NCBI GenBank assembly: GCA_051650265.1
Contig: JBOFIR010000208.1
Location: forward strand, 1-52,386
Direction of reading: 5' to 3'
Origin: JBOFEH01 sp051650265
GTDB lineage: Bacteria > Bacillota > Clostridia > Lachnospirales > Cellulosilyticaceae
DNA length: 52,386 nucleotides
Shown here: positions 32,967 through 43,038 of the stretch, piece by piece
Layout of the letters: each line of letters starts with the position of its first letter
How positions within the stretch are numbered: the first letter of the stretch is position 1
Translations under genes and position numbers: made by a program
Notes under the pieces: model-generated
The model's database searches: none
The model's input: the letters and a program-made list of their open reading frames with translations, nothing else
What the model was told of the DNA's origin: nothing

Positions 32967-34004
32967 TTACTTTTTAAAAGTATAGGGTGTTTGATTTGGT
33001 GCTAACGCTGCAGAGGTATACCCATGCTCTACCAACCATTTTGTCAAATAGCCTATTGTTTCTACTGTGGCCTTGGAATCATGAAAGAGAATCACTTGTC
33101 CGTTCCCTTTGTTCCGCTCCAAGTCGTTTACCACGGAATCGTAAGTTTTTTTGCCATCTTTATTAGCCCAATCTCTAGAATCTACCTGCCAATCCCAAAC
33201 CTTATAGCCCTGGCTCTGTAGTGCTTGCATCTGCCCATTAGTCAAGTAGGGCACACTTCCATAAGGCATCCTAACAAGCTTTGTGGTCTGCGATGTAATC
33301 GCATGCAGTGTCTTATTTGCAGCATTCATCTCACCTACAGGACTTGCTGCACTTTGGTAGAACTTTGCCTTATCATGGCTCACGCCATGCAAAGCAACAC
33401 CATGCCCTTCATCCACCATGCGCTGCACGACACTTGGATATTTTTTCATCTGCCCATCTAGCATAAAGAAAGTGGCTTTCATATCATATGCTGCAAGTAA
33501 GTCTAAAAGCTGATTGGTATAGGTATTAGGACCATCATCAAATGTGAGGTATACTTTGCGTCCCTTAGGCCTGCGCTCTTCCAAAAGCATTTTACATTGC
33601 TTAAAAATCTCCTCATCAGACAACTGCTCCTGTCCATTTTTAAGCCGAACAATATTCCCTTCTGCATTGGTAACAACTGTCATTGCGCTAAGCTGTGCCC
33701 CGTATTTAACAGGGATGTAACTACGCCCCCCTTGTACTTTGAGTTCCGTCTGTGGTACTGCTAATAGATTCCCTGTAGGCAGTCTGAGCACCACCCCGCC
33801 ATCCCATACAATCTCTATCCCAAGGGCCTCCGCTAGTAGCCTTGCTGGCGCATAAGTCACCCACTCACTTTGAAAGATTTCACTTGACGCACCTTCTAGT
33901 GGCACATCCCCAATAACAACACATGCTGGTCGATTCACCCCATAGACCGTCATACTACACAAACAAACCAGCATGACGACCACCATTTTCACTACACGTT
34001 TCAT
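32967..34004 (-). CDS. Secreted polysaccharide deacetylase (NodB domain)
   Basis: A 345-aa protein with a signal peptide or anchor (1-23), a copper-amine-oxidase-like stalk domain (about 28-115, with ARLLAEALGIEIVWDGG), and a NodB deacetylase domain (about 145-340). Catalytic marks are TFDDGP (general base and metal Asp), HGVSHDKA (metal His pair), RMPYGS and LFHDS. It should remove acetyl groups from cell-wall glycan, probably peptidoglycan. It lies between sbcC and the ftsH region and may be co-transcribed with sbcDC, 23 bases downstream of sbcC. Confidence 0.9.
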   Translation of the reverse strand: MKRVVKMVVVMLVCLCSMTVYGVNRPACVVIGDVPLEGASSEIFQSEWVTYAPARLLAEALGIEIVWDGGVVLRLPTGNLLAVPQTELKVQGGRSYIPVKYGAQLSAMTVVTNAEGNIVRLKNGQEQLSDEEIFKQCKMLLEERRPKGRKVYLTFDDGPNTYTNQLLDLLAAYDMKATFFMLDGQMKKYPSVVQRMVDEGHGVALHGVSHDKAKFYQSAASPVGEMNAANKTLHAITSQTTKLVRMPYGSVPYLTNGQMQALQSQGYKVWDWQVDSRDWANKDGKKTYDSVVNDLERNKGNGQVILFHDSKATVETIGYLTKWLVEHGYTSAALAPNQTPYTFKK

Positions 34005-34027
34005 CCTTTATCCCCCCTACTGTGATA

Positions 34028-37000
34028 CTAGAGTATAAACTCTGCTTTACTCCCTTTTTGCCCTGCTGATACCTGAAGCGCAACCTCAACACGTTCACGT
34101 AATTCAGCGACATGTGAGATAATACCAATGAGTCTACCACCTTGCTGAAGACCTAGCAGACATTCAATGGCACTATCAAGCGATGCTGCATCTAATGTCC
34201 CAAATCCTTCATCTACGAACATTGTCTCAATACTGATTCCTCCAGCATGGCTCTGAATCACATCTGCAAGACCAAGGGCAAGGGCAAGCGAAGCCTTGAA
34301 TCCTTCACCGCCTGATAGGGTCTTCACATCACGCGCCTTCCCTGTATGATAATCTAGGACCTCCAACTCAAGTCCTTGCTTACCGCGTCCCTTTGCAAGC
34401 TCTTCTTTACGTCTGAGTTCAAAACGTCCTGAACTCATCTTTTCCAATCTATGATTGGCAGCTTCAATAATTTCGTCAAAGTAAGCCGTTAGTACATAAC
34501 TTTCAAAAGTCATACGTTTTTTGTTGGCTGTATCACCATATGCCACATTTTCAAGCTCTGCCACAATGCCATACTCTTCTTCTTTGCCACGTATCTTTTG
34601 ACGGGTCACCTCAATATGTCCTAGCTGCTCTTTGTTATGACTCACCCGCGCACTGAGCTGGTTGATCATTTGGCTAAGCGCCTGCACTTCCTGCTCTAAT
34701 ACGCGGCTAGCCTCCTCAAGTTGCAAGAGGTCCACCCGCATTAGTCCCTGTGCATTGGCCACAGCCTGCTCACTAAGCGCTTCAAGTGTCACCAGTTGCT
34801 GTGCATATGCTTGTATCCTTTCTTCTAACTCCCTGATTTCTGATTCAGGTCTATAAGCCTCCTTGTAAGCTTCATAGTTCACAAATTCATAGCGACCAAG
34901 TAGCCCTTCAAGTTCAGCTAAACTTGTCGTATAACGTTTAGTGGCAGCCTCTTGCTCTTCCTTCTTATTTTGTACATCTTTTTGAGCGGCTGCCCATGTC
35001 TCACGTATCTGCACTTCTCTTGATCCCAGAGCCTCGAGTGCCTTTAGTGCCTGCTCTAACTGTCCTTCTAACATAGCAATCTTTTGTGCAAGTGCATCAC
35101 CTACACGCAGCGCCTCTGGGAGCTCTTCTTCAATTTGTTGTACAATCTGCCCCACACGTGCAAGTTCACTCGTCAGCTGTGTGATGCTCTCTTGTACTTT
35201 TTCAAGGTCACGTTCTTTTTCTTTGATACGCACTTCACACAGCGTCTTTTGACTACTTGCCTCTTGACCTTTCTCCAAACACTGCATCTCTTTTACTTTC
35301 TGCATGCCTAGTTGCTCAATGGCTGCTCTAAGCTCACTGCCACATGCTACAATACAGTTTTGCTGTGCTTCTTTACTCTCTAGCGCCATGTAGTCCTCAC
35401 CGAGCACTGCCTCTAGTTTCTTTGCTTGTACATCAATTACATTTTTTGCCAGATCCTCTAGCCTATTTTTGAGTTGTCCAAGTTCACCCATCGCCTCTTG
35501 ATAACGCTGATCATCTGCTTCTTTCTGCATCTGCGCTTCTTTGAGCTGTGCCTCGCTTGGCATTCCCTCCTCTTTTTGCGTCTTCCGAGGATGCTCACAG
35601 GCACCACACACAGGACATGGTTCTCCTGATACCAAGAGTTCTGCAAGAAGTCCTGCTTGCCCTTTTCTAAAGCGCTCTTCTAAAAGCTCATAGCAGCTTC
35701 TAGATGCTTTGAAACACTTCTCTGCTTCAAGAAAAACTTGTCTTTGCACGGCATACGCCTCAGTCATCTGGATGTAACTTTGGTTACTCTTATGAAGTTC
35801 TAACAGCTCTTGTCTAAGGCGCGATTTTTCCTCCTGCAGACTTTGGATCTGAGAAAGTTTGGCTTCAGCTTTCGCCCCCTCCGTTATGGCAACGATGAGC
35901 TGTTCTAAGATTTGCCTATCCTTTTGTAGCTGCGCTTCACCACCTATTTTATTTTGGTTTAGCGCCTGGAGCTGCTCTTGAAGTGCCAATACACATGCAA
36001 CTTGCTGATGGTAGTGCTGTATTTTTTCTTTGTACGGCATGAGATGTGCAATCTCTTCACGTAGCTTTTGCCGCTTTGGCTCATCTTCTTTTGCATCTCT
36101 TAGCGCTGCGCTTACTTGCTCTAATTGCTTCTGGATGGTCTGTTCTACGCGGATCGCTTGTTGCAGCGCCTCATCCCTTAGGTCTTTTTGTTTGGTACTT
36201 TCCCCTAGCACTTCGTCACTACGGCTTACTTCTAGCGCTTTCTTAGCAAGTTCAAGCACCCTCTGCTCCTGTGCCACTTTCTCACCTAGTGCTTGGTGCT
36301 GCACAAGCCGCTGCTTCGCCTGCTCGGCAAAATCTATTTTTTGATTATTCTCCTTAGCAAGTACCACTTCTTGCCTGCGCACATCAGATTTTTCCCTCAG
36401 CTCCGCCAACTTCTTTGTCTCTTCTTGGATCATCTGCTCATCTGCCTCAACTAATTCTACGGCGCATTCGCTCACTTGATTGGTATCAATATCACTTTGG
36501 GCCTGCAACTGTCTGAGTGGATGGCCTTCTGGTGCTTTAAGACTCTGAATATAGATACTCACACTATTGCGATCTAGTCTGAGATCCTCCGAGAGCTTGT
36601 TGCGGCGCTCCCTGAGTTTGAGCTGGATATTTTGGAACGCTTGTGTCCCAAATATTTTTCTAAAGATCGCCTCTCGATCACTACTTTTGGATTCAAGTAG
36701 CCTTCTAAATTCTCCCTGAGGGAGCATTACAATCTGTCTAAACTGATCTTTGTCTACCCCTACAATTTCCCGAATACGCTCTTGCACTTCTCCAACTTTT
36801 GTAAGGGGTTTTTCTCCCTTTGGCAAGATGAGTTCCACCGCTGCCCCTTTGATGGTTGTGCCTTCACCCCTTTTTTTGAGGACTTCTTGCTCTGGTGAGC
36901 GAATAACCTGATAGCGTTCTCCCCTTACTTCGAAAGTGAGATCCACATAAGTCATCACATCTTCTGAAGCAAAGTGACTACGAAGAGATGCCGCCTCTCT

Positions 37001-37180
37001 TGAACTACCTGATGCTTCACCAAATAAAGCGTAGCTAATGGCATCAAATATCGTGGTTTTGCCTGCCCCTGTCACCCCCGTCACAAGAAAAATATTACGT
37101 CCTTCTAATACCTCAAAATCTAAGATTTGCTGATCAGCATAGGGCCCAAAAGCACTCATTTCCAATCGAATTGGTTTCAT
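34028..37180 (-). CDS. sbcC: Exonuclease subunit SbcC
   Basis: A 1050-aa SMC-like ATPase. Walker A GVTGAGKT is at residues 35-42, followed by about 480 residues of coiled coil up to the zinc hook CPVC (522-525), a returning coiled coil, the ABC signature LSGGEG (about 955) and Walker B MFVDEGFGTLD (about 984). With SbcD it forms the bacterial Mre11-Rad50 complex that opens hairpins and protein-blocked DNA ends. It starts two bases after the sbcD stop. Confidence 0.96.
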   Translation of the reverse strand: MKPIRLEMSAFGPYADQQILDFEVLEGRNIFLVTGVTGAGKTTIFDAISYALFGEASGSSREAASLRSHFASEDVMTYVDLTFEVRGERYQVIRSPEQEVLKKRGEGTTIKGAAVELILPKGEKPLTKVGEVQERIREIVGVDKDQFRQIVMLPQGEFRRLLESKSSDREAIFRKIFGTQAFQNIQLKLRERRNKLSEDLRLDRNSVSIYIQSLKAPEGHPLRQLQAQSDIDTNQVSECAVELVEADEQMIQEETKKLAELREKSDVRRQEVVLAKENNQKIDFAEQAKQRLVQHQALGEKVAQEQRVLELAKKALEVSRSDEVLGESTKQKDLRDEALQQAIRVEQTIQKQLEQVSAALRDAKEDEPKRQKLREEIAHLMPYKEKIQHYHQQVACVLALQEQLQALNQNKIGGEAQLQKDRQILEQLIVAITEGAKAEAKLSQIQSLQEEKSRLRQELLELHKSNQSYIQMTEAYAVQRQVFLEAEKCFKASRSCYELLEERFRKGQAGLLAELLVSGEPCPVCGACEHPRKTQKEEGMPSEAQLKEAQMQKEADDQRYQEAMGELGQLKNRLEDLAKNVIDVQAKKLEAVLGEDYMALESKEAQQNCIVACGSELRAAIEQLGMQKVKEMQCLEKGQEASSQKTLCEVRIKEKERDLEKVQESITQLTSELARVGQIVQQIEEELPEALRVGDALAQKIAMLEGQLEQALKALEALGSREVQIRETWAAAQKDVQNKKEEQEAATKRYTTSLAELEGLLGRYEFVNYEAYKEAYRPESEIRELEERIQAYAQQLVTLEALSEQAVANAQGLMRVDLLQLEEASRVLEQEVQALSQMINQLSARVSHNKEQLGHIEVTRQKIRGKEEEYGIVAELENVAYGDTANKKRMTFESYVLTAYFDEIIEAANHRLEKMSSGRFELRRKEELAKGRGKQGLELEVLDYHTGKARDVKTLSGGEGFKASLALALGLADVIQSHAGGISIETMFVDEGFGTLDAASLDSAIECLLGLQQGGRLIGIISHVAELRERVEVALQVSAGQKGSKAEFIL

Positions 37181-37182
37181 TC

Positions 37183-38340
37183 TTACACCTCCTCTTTTTC
37201 GATCACTTGGATGATTTGATACATCACATCCCGTCGCTTGTCATCAAAACACTTTTGGGTAACATTCTCATAGAAATCTTCGAACAAGTCTATTTTAGAT
37301 TTTTCTCGATGATCCTTTACAGAAACCCTTTCGTAATCCAGTGTCTCTTTGATTTCTTTACGAACACCCATAATATGTGGATAGATTGCCCGGAGCCTTG
37401 CAATCGGTTCATTGACCTCACCCTCGTCTGTCAGTGTAGCAAATACATAATCCTGCGTGTTTTTCACCTCATAAAACGCCTTACTTGTCAGTGTTTCTAT
37501 GCTCCCTTTGATTGTACGCATGTCTCTCAGAACAGGGAGCTGATGCAGCCTCACTGCCACTTCCCCATCCCCATCTAATTCAACGATACACATACTCTTA
37601 TTTTGATTTTCTTCAGAAAATGAATATTTGAGCAGTGAACCTGCATAGCGGATACGGTTACTCCCAACCTGTTGTGGCCCATGCAGATGCCCTAATGCCA
37701 CATAATTGAAGCCATCAAATACACTGCCATGAATCTTATCTGTCCCACCTATACTCAGCGGTCTTTCGGACTCACTTTCTTCATTGGTATCACTCATATA
37801 GGTAACATACCCATGTGCTACTATCACACGTCTTGAAGCTGATTCATCTACTTCATTGATTGCTTGAATCACTCGCTCCATGGCTTGCTGATGTGTCTTG
37901 ATCTCATCTTCCTTATATAGATGCCTTGCCATGGCAGGGTCAAGGTATGGCAGGAGATAAAAATCTACTGGTCCACTGGCATCTTCGAGTGTCACCTTGC
38001 AAATCTCCTGTTTCTGTGACCCCTCCAAATGAAGCCCCTGCGCACGCAAGATCCCACTCGCAAAATCTAGACGCTCACCACTGTCATGGTTGCCCCCTAT
38101 TGCTAGTACTGGGATCTTAAGGTCTAGAACAATCTTACTCAAATACTGATTGAGCACCTCTACCGCACGTGCTGGGGGTACACTACGGTCATAGAGATCT
38201 CCTGCGATAATCAACGCATCAGGCCGTTCCCCTTCTAATAACTTCATCAATTCTTCTAATATATAAATCTGGTCTTCTAGCATACTCATCTCATTAATCA
38301 CTTTCCCAATATGCCAATCGCCCGTATGAATGAACTTCAT
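37183..38340 (-). CDS. sbcD: Exonuclease subunit SbcD
   Basis: A 385-aa calcineurin-like nuclease. Metal-binding motifs are HTGDWHIGK (N-terminus), IAGDLYDR, AIGGNHDSGERL and ALGHLHGPQ. It is the nuclease partner of SbcC and is followed directly by it. ATG follows AGGGAGGACAAAAG. Confidence 0.96.
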   Translation of the reverse strand: MKFIHTGDWHIGKVINEMSMLEDQIYILEELMKLLEGERPDALIIAGDLYDRSVPPARAVEVLNQYLSKIVLDLKIPVLAIGGNHDSGERLDFASGILRAQGLHLEGSQKQEICKVTLEDASGPVDFYLLPYLDPAMARHLYKEDEIKTHQQAMERVIQAINEVDESASRRVIVAHGYVTYMSDTNEESESERPLSIGGTDKIHGSVFDGFNYVALGHLHGPQQVGSNRIRYAGSLLKYSFSEENQNKSMCIVELDGDGEVAVRLHQLPVLRDMRTIKGSIETLTSKAFYEVKNTQDYVFATLTDEGEVNEPIARLRAIYPHIMGVRKEIKETLDYERVSVKDHREKSKIDLFEDFYENVTQKCFDDKRRDVMYQIIQVIEKEEV

Positions 38341-38434
38341 CTTTTGTCCTCCCTACACTTTCATGCGCTTTACTTTTGTTTTATCATAACATAGGGTCTA
38401 TGGCTTTTCTAGGAAGTTACTGGGATTTAGACAA

Positions 38435-38472
38435 AAAAGCCAGTTCATCCCTAATGGCATGAACTGGCTTTT
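38435..38472 (-). terminator. Terminator of the DHH phosphoesterase gene
   Basis: Fourteen-bp perfect stem (38435-38448 with 38459-38472); the ten-base loop contains the TAG stop of the DHH gene (38451-38453). Confidence 0.85.
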
Positions 38473-39371
38473 GTTAAAAGCTTTTCGATTTGTGGCATAA
38501 TCTCTTGAGCTCTTGAAGAAAGTTTTGGATGTACAATTTCCTCATACCCCTCAGTTGTAATACGGTACTCTGTGGTCTGACTTTTTAGTACATCTATTGT
38601 GAGAAAGACCCACATCGCCAGCCCTCTTGCACCCACTTCACCTTGTAGATAAGCAATCACTGCATCTAGGCATGTCGGCTTTTCTTTCACCAAAATGTAG
38701 GTAGACATTACCTGATGCACCCCAAATTGATAGGCTTTTAGAGCACTCATCGCAATCTTTGGAAGTGCTTGGCTGAGGTCTGTGAGTGATAGAGCGTAGT
38801 CTACCATCTTGGGATAATCTAGCTGATACGTGCGGATCATCTCCTCTAACCAAACCTTATCCTCTGCCTTCCCTCTTGGACTTTTGAAATCAAAGGTATC
38901 AATAACCAGGGCATAGGCCACTTTGTTAACTGTCTCTCTTGTAATCTCCAGGCCAGCTGCTACGCTATAATCATAGATCTTCTTCGTACAAGCACTTGCC
39001 TCTCCATTGTCATAAATCAAATAATCAAACGCTTTCTGGGTAGGATGATGGTCAATACACCCAATCACCCGCCCTGGATGCACCGTCTGATGATGGTCGA
39101 CGAGAAAGAGCTGCTCGCCCGGCATTGTCTCTTTTGCCCGGAAGACTTCTAAGTCATAGCCTAACTCTGCGAGTACCGCTGCTGTCTGGGCAGGAACCTT
39201 GGCATCTAATATTTTAAACTGTGCCTGGATCCCATAAAAATCCAACATCTCACAGAGGAGCAGGCCACTGATACACGAATCTTCATCGATTTGATCATGA
39301 CCTAACACAGTGAGCCTTGTAATATGATGTGCTTTTAAAATGCTAATAATCTTTTCAAGTTGATCACTCAT
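38451..39371 (-). CDS. DHH family phosphoesterase
   Basis: A 306-aa protein of the DHH superfamily. Metal-binding marks are GHDQIDEDS (about residue 24), FLVDHHQT (the DHH motif, about 109) and a further GCIDHHPT (about 124). The superfamily includes RecJ, oligoribonucleases and manganese pyrophosphatases; the RecJ-like DHHA1 motif is not clear here, so the substrate is left open. It lies downstream of the MATE exporter gene, 24 bases away, in the same direction. Confidence 0.75.
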   Translation of the reverse strand: MSDQLEKIISILKAHHITRLTVLGHDQIDEDSCISGLLLCEMLDFYGIQAQFKILDAKVPAQTAAVLAELGYDLEVFRAKETMPGEQLFLVDHHQTVHPGRVIGCIDHHPTQKAFDYLIYDNGEASACTKKIYDYSVAAGLEITRETVNKVAYALVIDTFDFKSPRGKAEDKVWLEEMIRTYQLDYPKMVDYALSLTDLSQALPKIAMSALKAYQFGVHQVMSTYILVKEKPTCLDAVIAYLQGEVGARGLAMWVFLTIDVLKSQTTEYRITTEGYEEIVHPKLSSRAQEIMPQIEKLLTKASSCH

Positions 39372-39395
39372 AATTGCCCCTCAATCTTTATCTTG

Positions 39396-40754
39396 TTATA
39401 TGGTATGATACAATTTATTTTTCTTTTTAAGGTACATAAATATACCGAATAAAACGATCCCTTTTAAAATACTACTGATACTAATACTCCACCAAACACC
39501 ATTAATACCCATGATTTCTGGCCGAGATAATATATAAGCCATCGGAATACGTGCACCAGTCAATAGAATGGTAATAATAGATGGAATATAAGTTCTTCCA
39601 AGTCCATTGAATGCCCCTGTAATGGTAATCTCAATACACATAAAAATTTGTGAAAATCCAAGAATTTTTAGGTAATCCACACCTTGAATGATTGCCTCTT
39701 GTTCTGGAATGAAAATCTTGAAGATTGGACCGCCAAGGAAGATCAGTAGCATACTTGCAAAGATCCCTAGCCCTATGGCAAGTGCCAAGGTCATACGTGA
39801 CCCCTTTTCAATACGATCTACTTTACCCGCACCATAGTTCTGTCCTACAAAAGTACCAAGTGCCGTAGCTAACCCCCCTGCAGTCATCCACGAGATAGCT
39901 TCAATTTGCGACCCTACCTTTTGTACCGCTATAGGCACTGGCCCCCATACAGCTACAACGCGCCCAAGCTCCATTGCAAACAATGTAAAGAGTCCACTTT
40001 GAAGTGCCCCTGGGAAACCAATCTTACAAAGTGTCTTGATTGCCTCCCACTCAGGTCTTGCAAAAATCTTGATACGTAGATACTCTTCTTGACGCTTGAT
40101 AAGTACTATAATAAATCCAATAGTTACAATAACTTGTGCAATAACAGTTGCAAGTGCTGCACCCATTACCCCAAGTGCCGGAATTGGCCCAAATCCAAAG
40201 ATGAGGAGTGGGTCAAATACCATATTAAAGATGAGTCCGACCGTATTAAGTTTAAACGGTGTCTTACTATCCCCAAGTCCATTGAATATCGCTGTAAACA
40301 CTGGATTGAGGAAGAAGAAGATAATTGCTACTCCTACCACAATCAAATAAGTCTGCGCCATCTCTATTACTTGTGGTTCGCCAAGCTTAAAGAACCCAAT
40401 AAGTTGTTTATAAAATAAAAGCAAGAATGCTGTATAAGCAATCCCTAACACTACATTAATCTGCAGTGCACCTTGTATGTAAGAACGTGTACCCTTCGCA
40501 TCATGCTTTCCGATACTCTGAGCAACTTTGATCTCTGCTCCGATCTTCGAAACCATCACAAAGGCCATTGCAAGCCACGTAAAGAACCCTGCAGTCCCTA
40601 CTGCCGCTACAGCGTCACTCCCTACGCGTCCAATCCAGATCATATCCGTCATATTATAAGCCATCTGTATAAAGGATGTTCCCATGATCGGAAGTGATAG
40701 TTTGACAAGTTTACTGAGTATATGCCCCTCAGTCAAATCAATTCTTTTCTCCAT
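39396..40754 (-). CDS. MATE family efflux transporter
   Basis: A 452-aa membrane protein with about 12 helices in two related halves. The N-terminal LSKLVKLSLPIMGTSFIQ and the DMIWIGRVGSDAVAAVG stretch are typical of NorM/DinF-like MATE exporters, which expel drugs or metabolites using a Na or H gradient. The start at 40754 follows AAGGAG; a 14-residue upstream extension lacks a site. It lies 62 bases after the YfcE-like gene. Confidence 0.92.
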   Translation of the reverse strand: MEKRIDLTEGHILSKLVKLSLPIMGTSFIQMAYNMTDMIWIGRVGSDAVAAVGTAGFFTWLAMAFVMVSKIGAEIKVAQSIGKHDAKGTRSYIQGALQINVVLGIAYTAFLLLFYKQLIGFFKLGEPQVIEMAQTYLIVVGVAIIFFFLNPVFTAIFNGLGDSKTPFKLNTVGLIFNMVFDPLLIFGFGPIPALGVMGAALATVIAQVIVTIGFIIVLIKRQEEYLRIKIFARPEWEAIKTLCKIGFPGALQSGLFTLFAMELGRVVAVWGPVPIAVQKVGSQIEAISWMTAGGLATALGTFVGQNYGAGKVDRIEKGSRMTLALAIGLGIFASMLLIFLGGPIFKIFIPEQEAIIQGVDYLKILGFSQIFMCIEITITGAFNGLGRTYIPSIITILLTGARIPMAYILSRPEIMGINGVWWSISISSILKGIVLFGIFMYLKKKNKLYHTI

Positions 40755-40816
40755 TTTGCTGTCTCCTTCTTTTGTGTAATGGCAAAAGCCACTCAACAGA
40801 CTACAGCAAATTGCGA

Positions 40817-41362
40817 TTATTGTAAAGCTTTTTCTGCCAATTTCTCACCATCTAAAGTATAAATACTTAAACTCAGCCCATCTAATATCCCATAGGTAGC
40901 TGGTCTATCTTCTTTTGGTAGTGCAATAGATCCCGGATTACATAATATAATCCCACCTTCTTCTCGTAGCTCCCATAGATGCGTATGCCCATATAAGAAC
41001 ACACTGCACTGTGCAAGCTTTGGAAGCTGCTGCGGGCCATAGTGGTGCCCATGCGTTGCAAAAAGCGTACGCCCCTCTTCTACAATGATTGCATACTCTG
41101 CTAAGCAAGGGAACTCCAATACCATCTGATCCACTTCTGTATCACAATTGCCACGAATGGCAATGATGCGATCTGCATACCCATTGAGCAGTGCAACCAC
41201 ACCTTTAGGATCATGCCCCTCTGGCAAAGGATTGCGGGGTCCATGATAAAGTACATCCCCAAGTAAAATCATACGATCACATTTTTCTACTTCAAACACT
41301 TCTAATACTTTTTCAACACGACTTTTTGAACCATGACAATCTGAAAAAATAAGATATTTCAT
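40817..41362 (-). CDS. yfcE: YfcE/MJ0936-type metallophosphodiesterase
   Basis: A 181-aa calcineurin-like phosphoesterase with the five motifs of the YfcE group: FSDCHGS, LLGDVLYHGPRN, IRGNCDTEVD, ATHGHHYG and YGHTHLWEL. Escherichia coli YfcE cleaves phosphodiesters in vitro but its cellular substrate is unknown. It is divergent from katA. Confidence 0.9.
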   Translation of the reverse strand: MKYLIFSDCHGSKSRVEKVLEVFEVEKCDRMILLGDVLYHGPRNPLPEGHDPKGVVALLNGYADRIIAIRGNCDTEVDQMVLEFPCLAEYAIIVEEGRTLFATHGHHYGPQQLPKLAQCSVFLYGHTHLWELREEGGIILCNPGSIALPKEDRPATYGILDGLSLSIYTLDGEKLAEKALQ

Positions 41363-41411
41363 TTTCTTTCCTCCATTTATTCTCTCTATGTATTCTCATT
41401 ATATATTATTG

Positions 41412-41450
41412 ATCTAATCGTTATAAGAGGCAAGCCTCCTAGAATACAAT
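41412..41450 (+). promoter_or_regulatory. katA promoter with PerR-like box
   Basis: TTATAA (41421-41426), 18 bases, TACAAT (41445-41450). The stretch 41412-41426 read on the minus strand matches 11 of 14 fixed positions of the PerR box and covers the -35. Control of catalase by the PerR-type protein at 2162 is a fair inference. Confidence 0.5.
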
Positions 41451-41483
41451 AAACTGATGAATCTCTTTAGGGGGCTATAACAT

Positions 41484-42989
41484 ATGGAACAACCCAAACA
41501 ACTTACCAATGACGTTGCAATGCCTATAGATAGTGATCAAGCCTCTATCACCACTGGTGAAAAAGTAGGCTATACACTACTCCAAGATCATTATCTTGCT
41601 GAAAAACTCGCACATTTCAACCGTGAACGGATTCCTGAGCGCGTGGTACACGCCAAAGGCTCTGGTGCTTATGGTTATTTTGAAACGCTTAATGATATGT
41701 CTAGGTATACTAAAGCCAAACTCTTTAACGGTGTCGGCACCAAAACTCCTATGGTGGCTCGTTTCTCTACTGTTGGTGGTGAAAAAGGTTCTGCCGATAC
41801 CGCACGAGACCCTCGCGGTTTTGCACTCAAGTTCTATACTGAAGATGGCAACTACGATATGGTCGGTAATAATACACCTATCTTCTTTATTCGTGATGCT
41901 ATCAAATTCCCTGACTTTATCCATACACAAAAAAGGGATCCTGAGAGCAATCTCAAAAATCCCGACATGTTCTGGGATTTCTTATCTCTCACCCCTGAAT
42001 CCCTCCATCAAGTCATGCGGCTTTTCTCCAATCTCGGTACCCCTGATGGTTTTAGACATATGGATGGTCACTCAAGCCATGCCTACATGTGGTACAACGA
42101 AGATGGTGAGCATTTCTGGGTCAAATATCACTTCCTCACAGATCAAGGGGTCAAAAATCTGACAGACGCAGAAGCTACTGCTCTGGCTGGCAAAGATCCC
42201 GACTACGCAGTAAGGGATCTTCATGATGCTATTGCGGCTAGTGAGTATCCTTCCTGGACCATGTATGTTCAGATTATGACTCCTGAGCAAGCCGCTACTT
42301 ATCCTATTGATCCTTTTGACGTCACCAAGACCATCCCCGAAGAGGATTTCCCTCTCATCCCTGTAGGACGCATGGTCCTTAATGAAAATCCTGAGAACTT
42401 CTTCGCCGAGATTGAGCAGCTCGCCTTTGCACCGAGCCATTTCGTTCCTGGTATTGGCCCCTCACCTGACAAACTCCTTCAAGGTCGGATGATGGCCTAT
42501 ACAGATGCCCATCGCTACCGCTTAGGTGCTAATAATAACCAAATCCCAGTTAATACTCCAAAGCGCGCAAAAAAATATACTAACCAGCGTGATGGCTTCA
42601 TGGCAGTAGATGGTAATGGTGGTAGTGCACCTAACTACTATCCTACCACACGTGCCGTAGTGACTACAGATCCAGAAGTTGCCCCACCACCTCTACCTAT
42701 CGTAGGCACTATTGCGCGCCATGTGATCCCTTCTACCGACGCGGACTATATACAACCTGGTGAATTCTTTAGAGCACTAGATGATAACGAAAAAGCACAC
42801 TTCATTTACAATGTTGCCAAGAGCCTCTCTCAAGCTACACAAAATCTTCAGTATCGCCAAACTGCTCTTTTTTATAAAGCAGATGCCTTGCTTGGTGAAC
42901 TTCTAAGTGATGCACTAGGACTTGATCTTGCTAAAGTCAAATCTCTTGCTTCCATGTCTCAGGAAGACCGTGTCAACGCGACCTTATAA
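41484..42989 (+). CDS. katA: Heme catalase, monofunctional
   Basis: A 501-aa small-subunit (clade 3-like) catalase that breaks hydrogen peroxide to water and oxygen. Catalytic His56 is in RVVHAKGSGAYG, Asn129 in DMVGNNTP, and the heme-ligand Tyr339 in RMMAYTDAHRYRLG. Length is normal. ATG follows TTAGGGGG. Catalase in an anaerobic spore former points to real exposure to oxygen or peroxide. It stands alone, divergent from yfcE, with a PerR-like box in its promoter. Confidence 0.97.
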   Translation: MEQPKQLTNDVAMPIDSDQASITTGEKVGYTLLQDHYLAEKLAHFNRERIPERVVHAKGSGAYGYFETLNDMSRYTKAKLFNGVGTKTPMVARFSTVGGEKGSADTARDPRGFALKFYTEDGNYDMVGNNTPIFFIRDAIKFPDFIHTQKRDPESNLKNPDMFWDFLSLTPESLHQVMRLFSNLGTPDGFRHMDGHSSHAYMWYNEDGEHFWVKYHFLTDQGVKNLTDAEATALAGKDPDYAVRDLHDAIAASEYPSWTMYVQIMTPEQAATYPIDPFDVTKTIPEEDFPLIPVGRMVLNENPENFFAEIEQLAFAPSHFVPGIGPSPDKLLQGRMMAYTDAHRYRLGANNNQIPVNTPKRAKKYTNQRDGFMAVDGNGGSAPNYYPTTRAVVTTDPEVAPPPLPIVGTIARHVIPSTDADYIQPGEFFRALDDNEKAHFIYNVAKSLSQATQNLQYRQTALFYKADALLGELLSDALGLDLAKVKSLASMSQEDRVNATL

Positions 42990-43003
42990 TTGGTAAATCC
43001 AAA

Positions 43004-43038
43004 GAGAACCCTCTTGCTCTATGAGCACTTGGGTTCTC
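43004..43038. terminator. Hairpin between katA and the PAS kinase gene
   Basis: Outer stem 43004-43011 with 43031-43038 and inner stem 43015-43019 with 43023-43027. T-runs are weak on both strands. The kinase stop (43019-43021) lies at the hairpin tip. Confidence 0.5.

Noticed and set aside
41596..42162. 188-codon frame overlapping katA in another phase
   Set aside because: katA is intact with all catalytic residues; the other frame has no family features.
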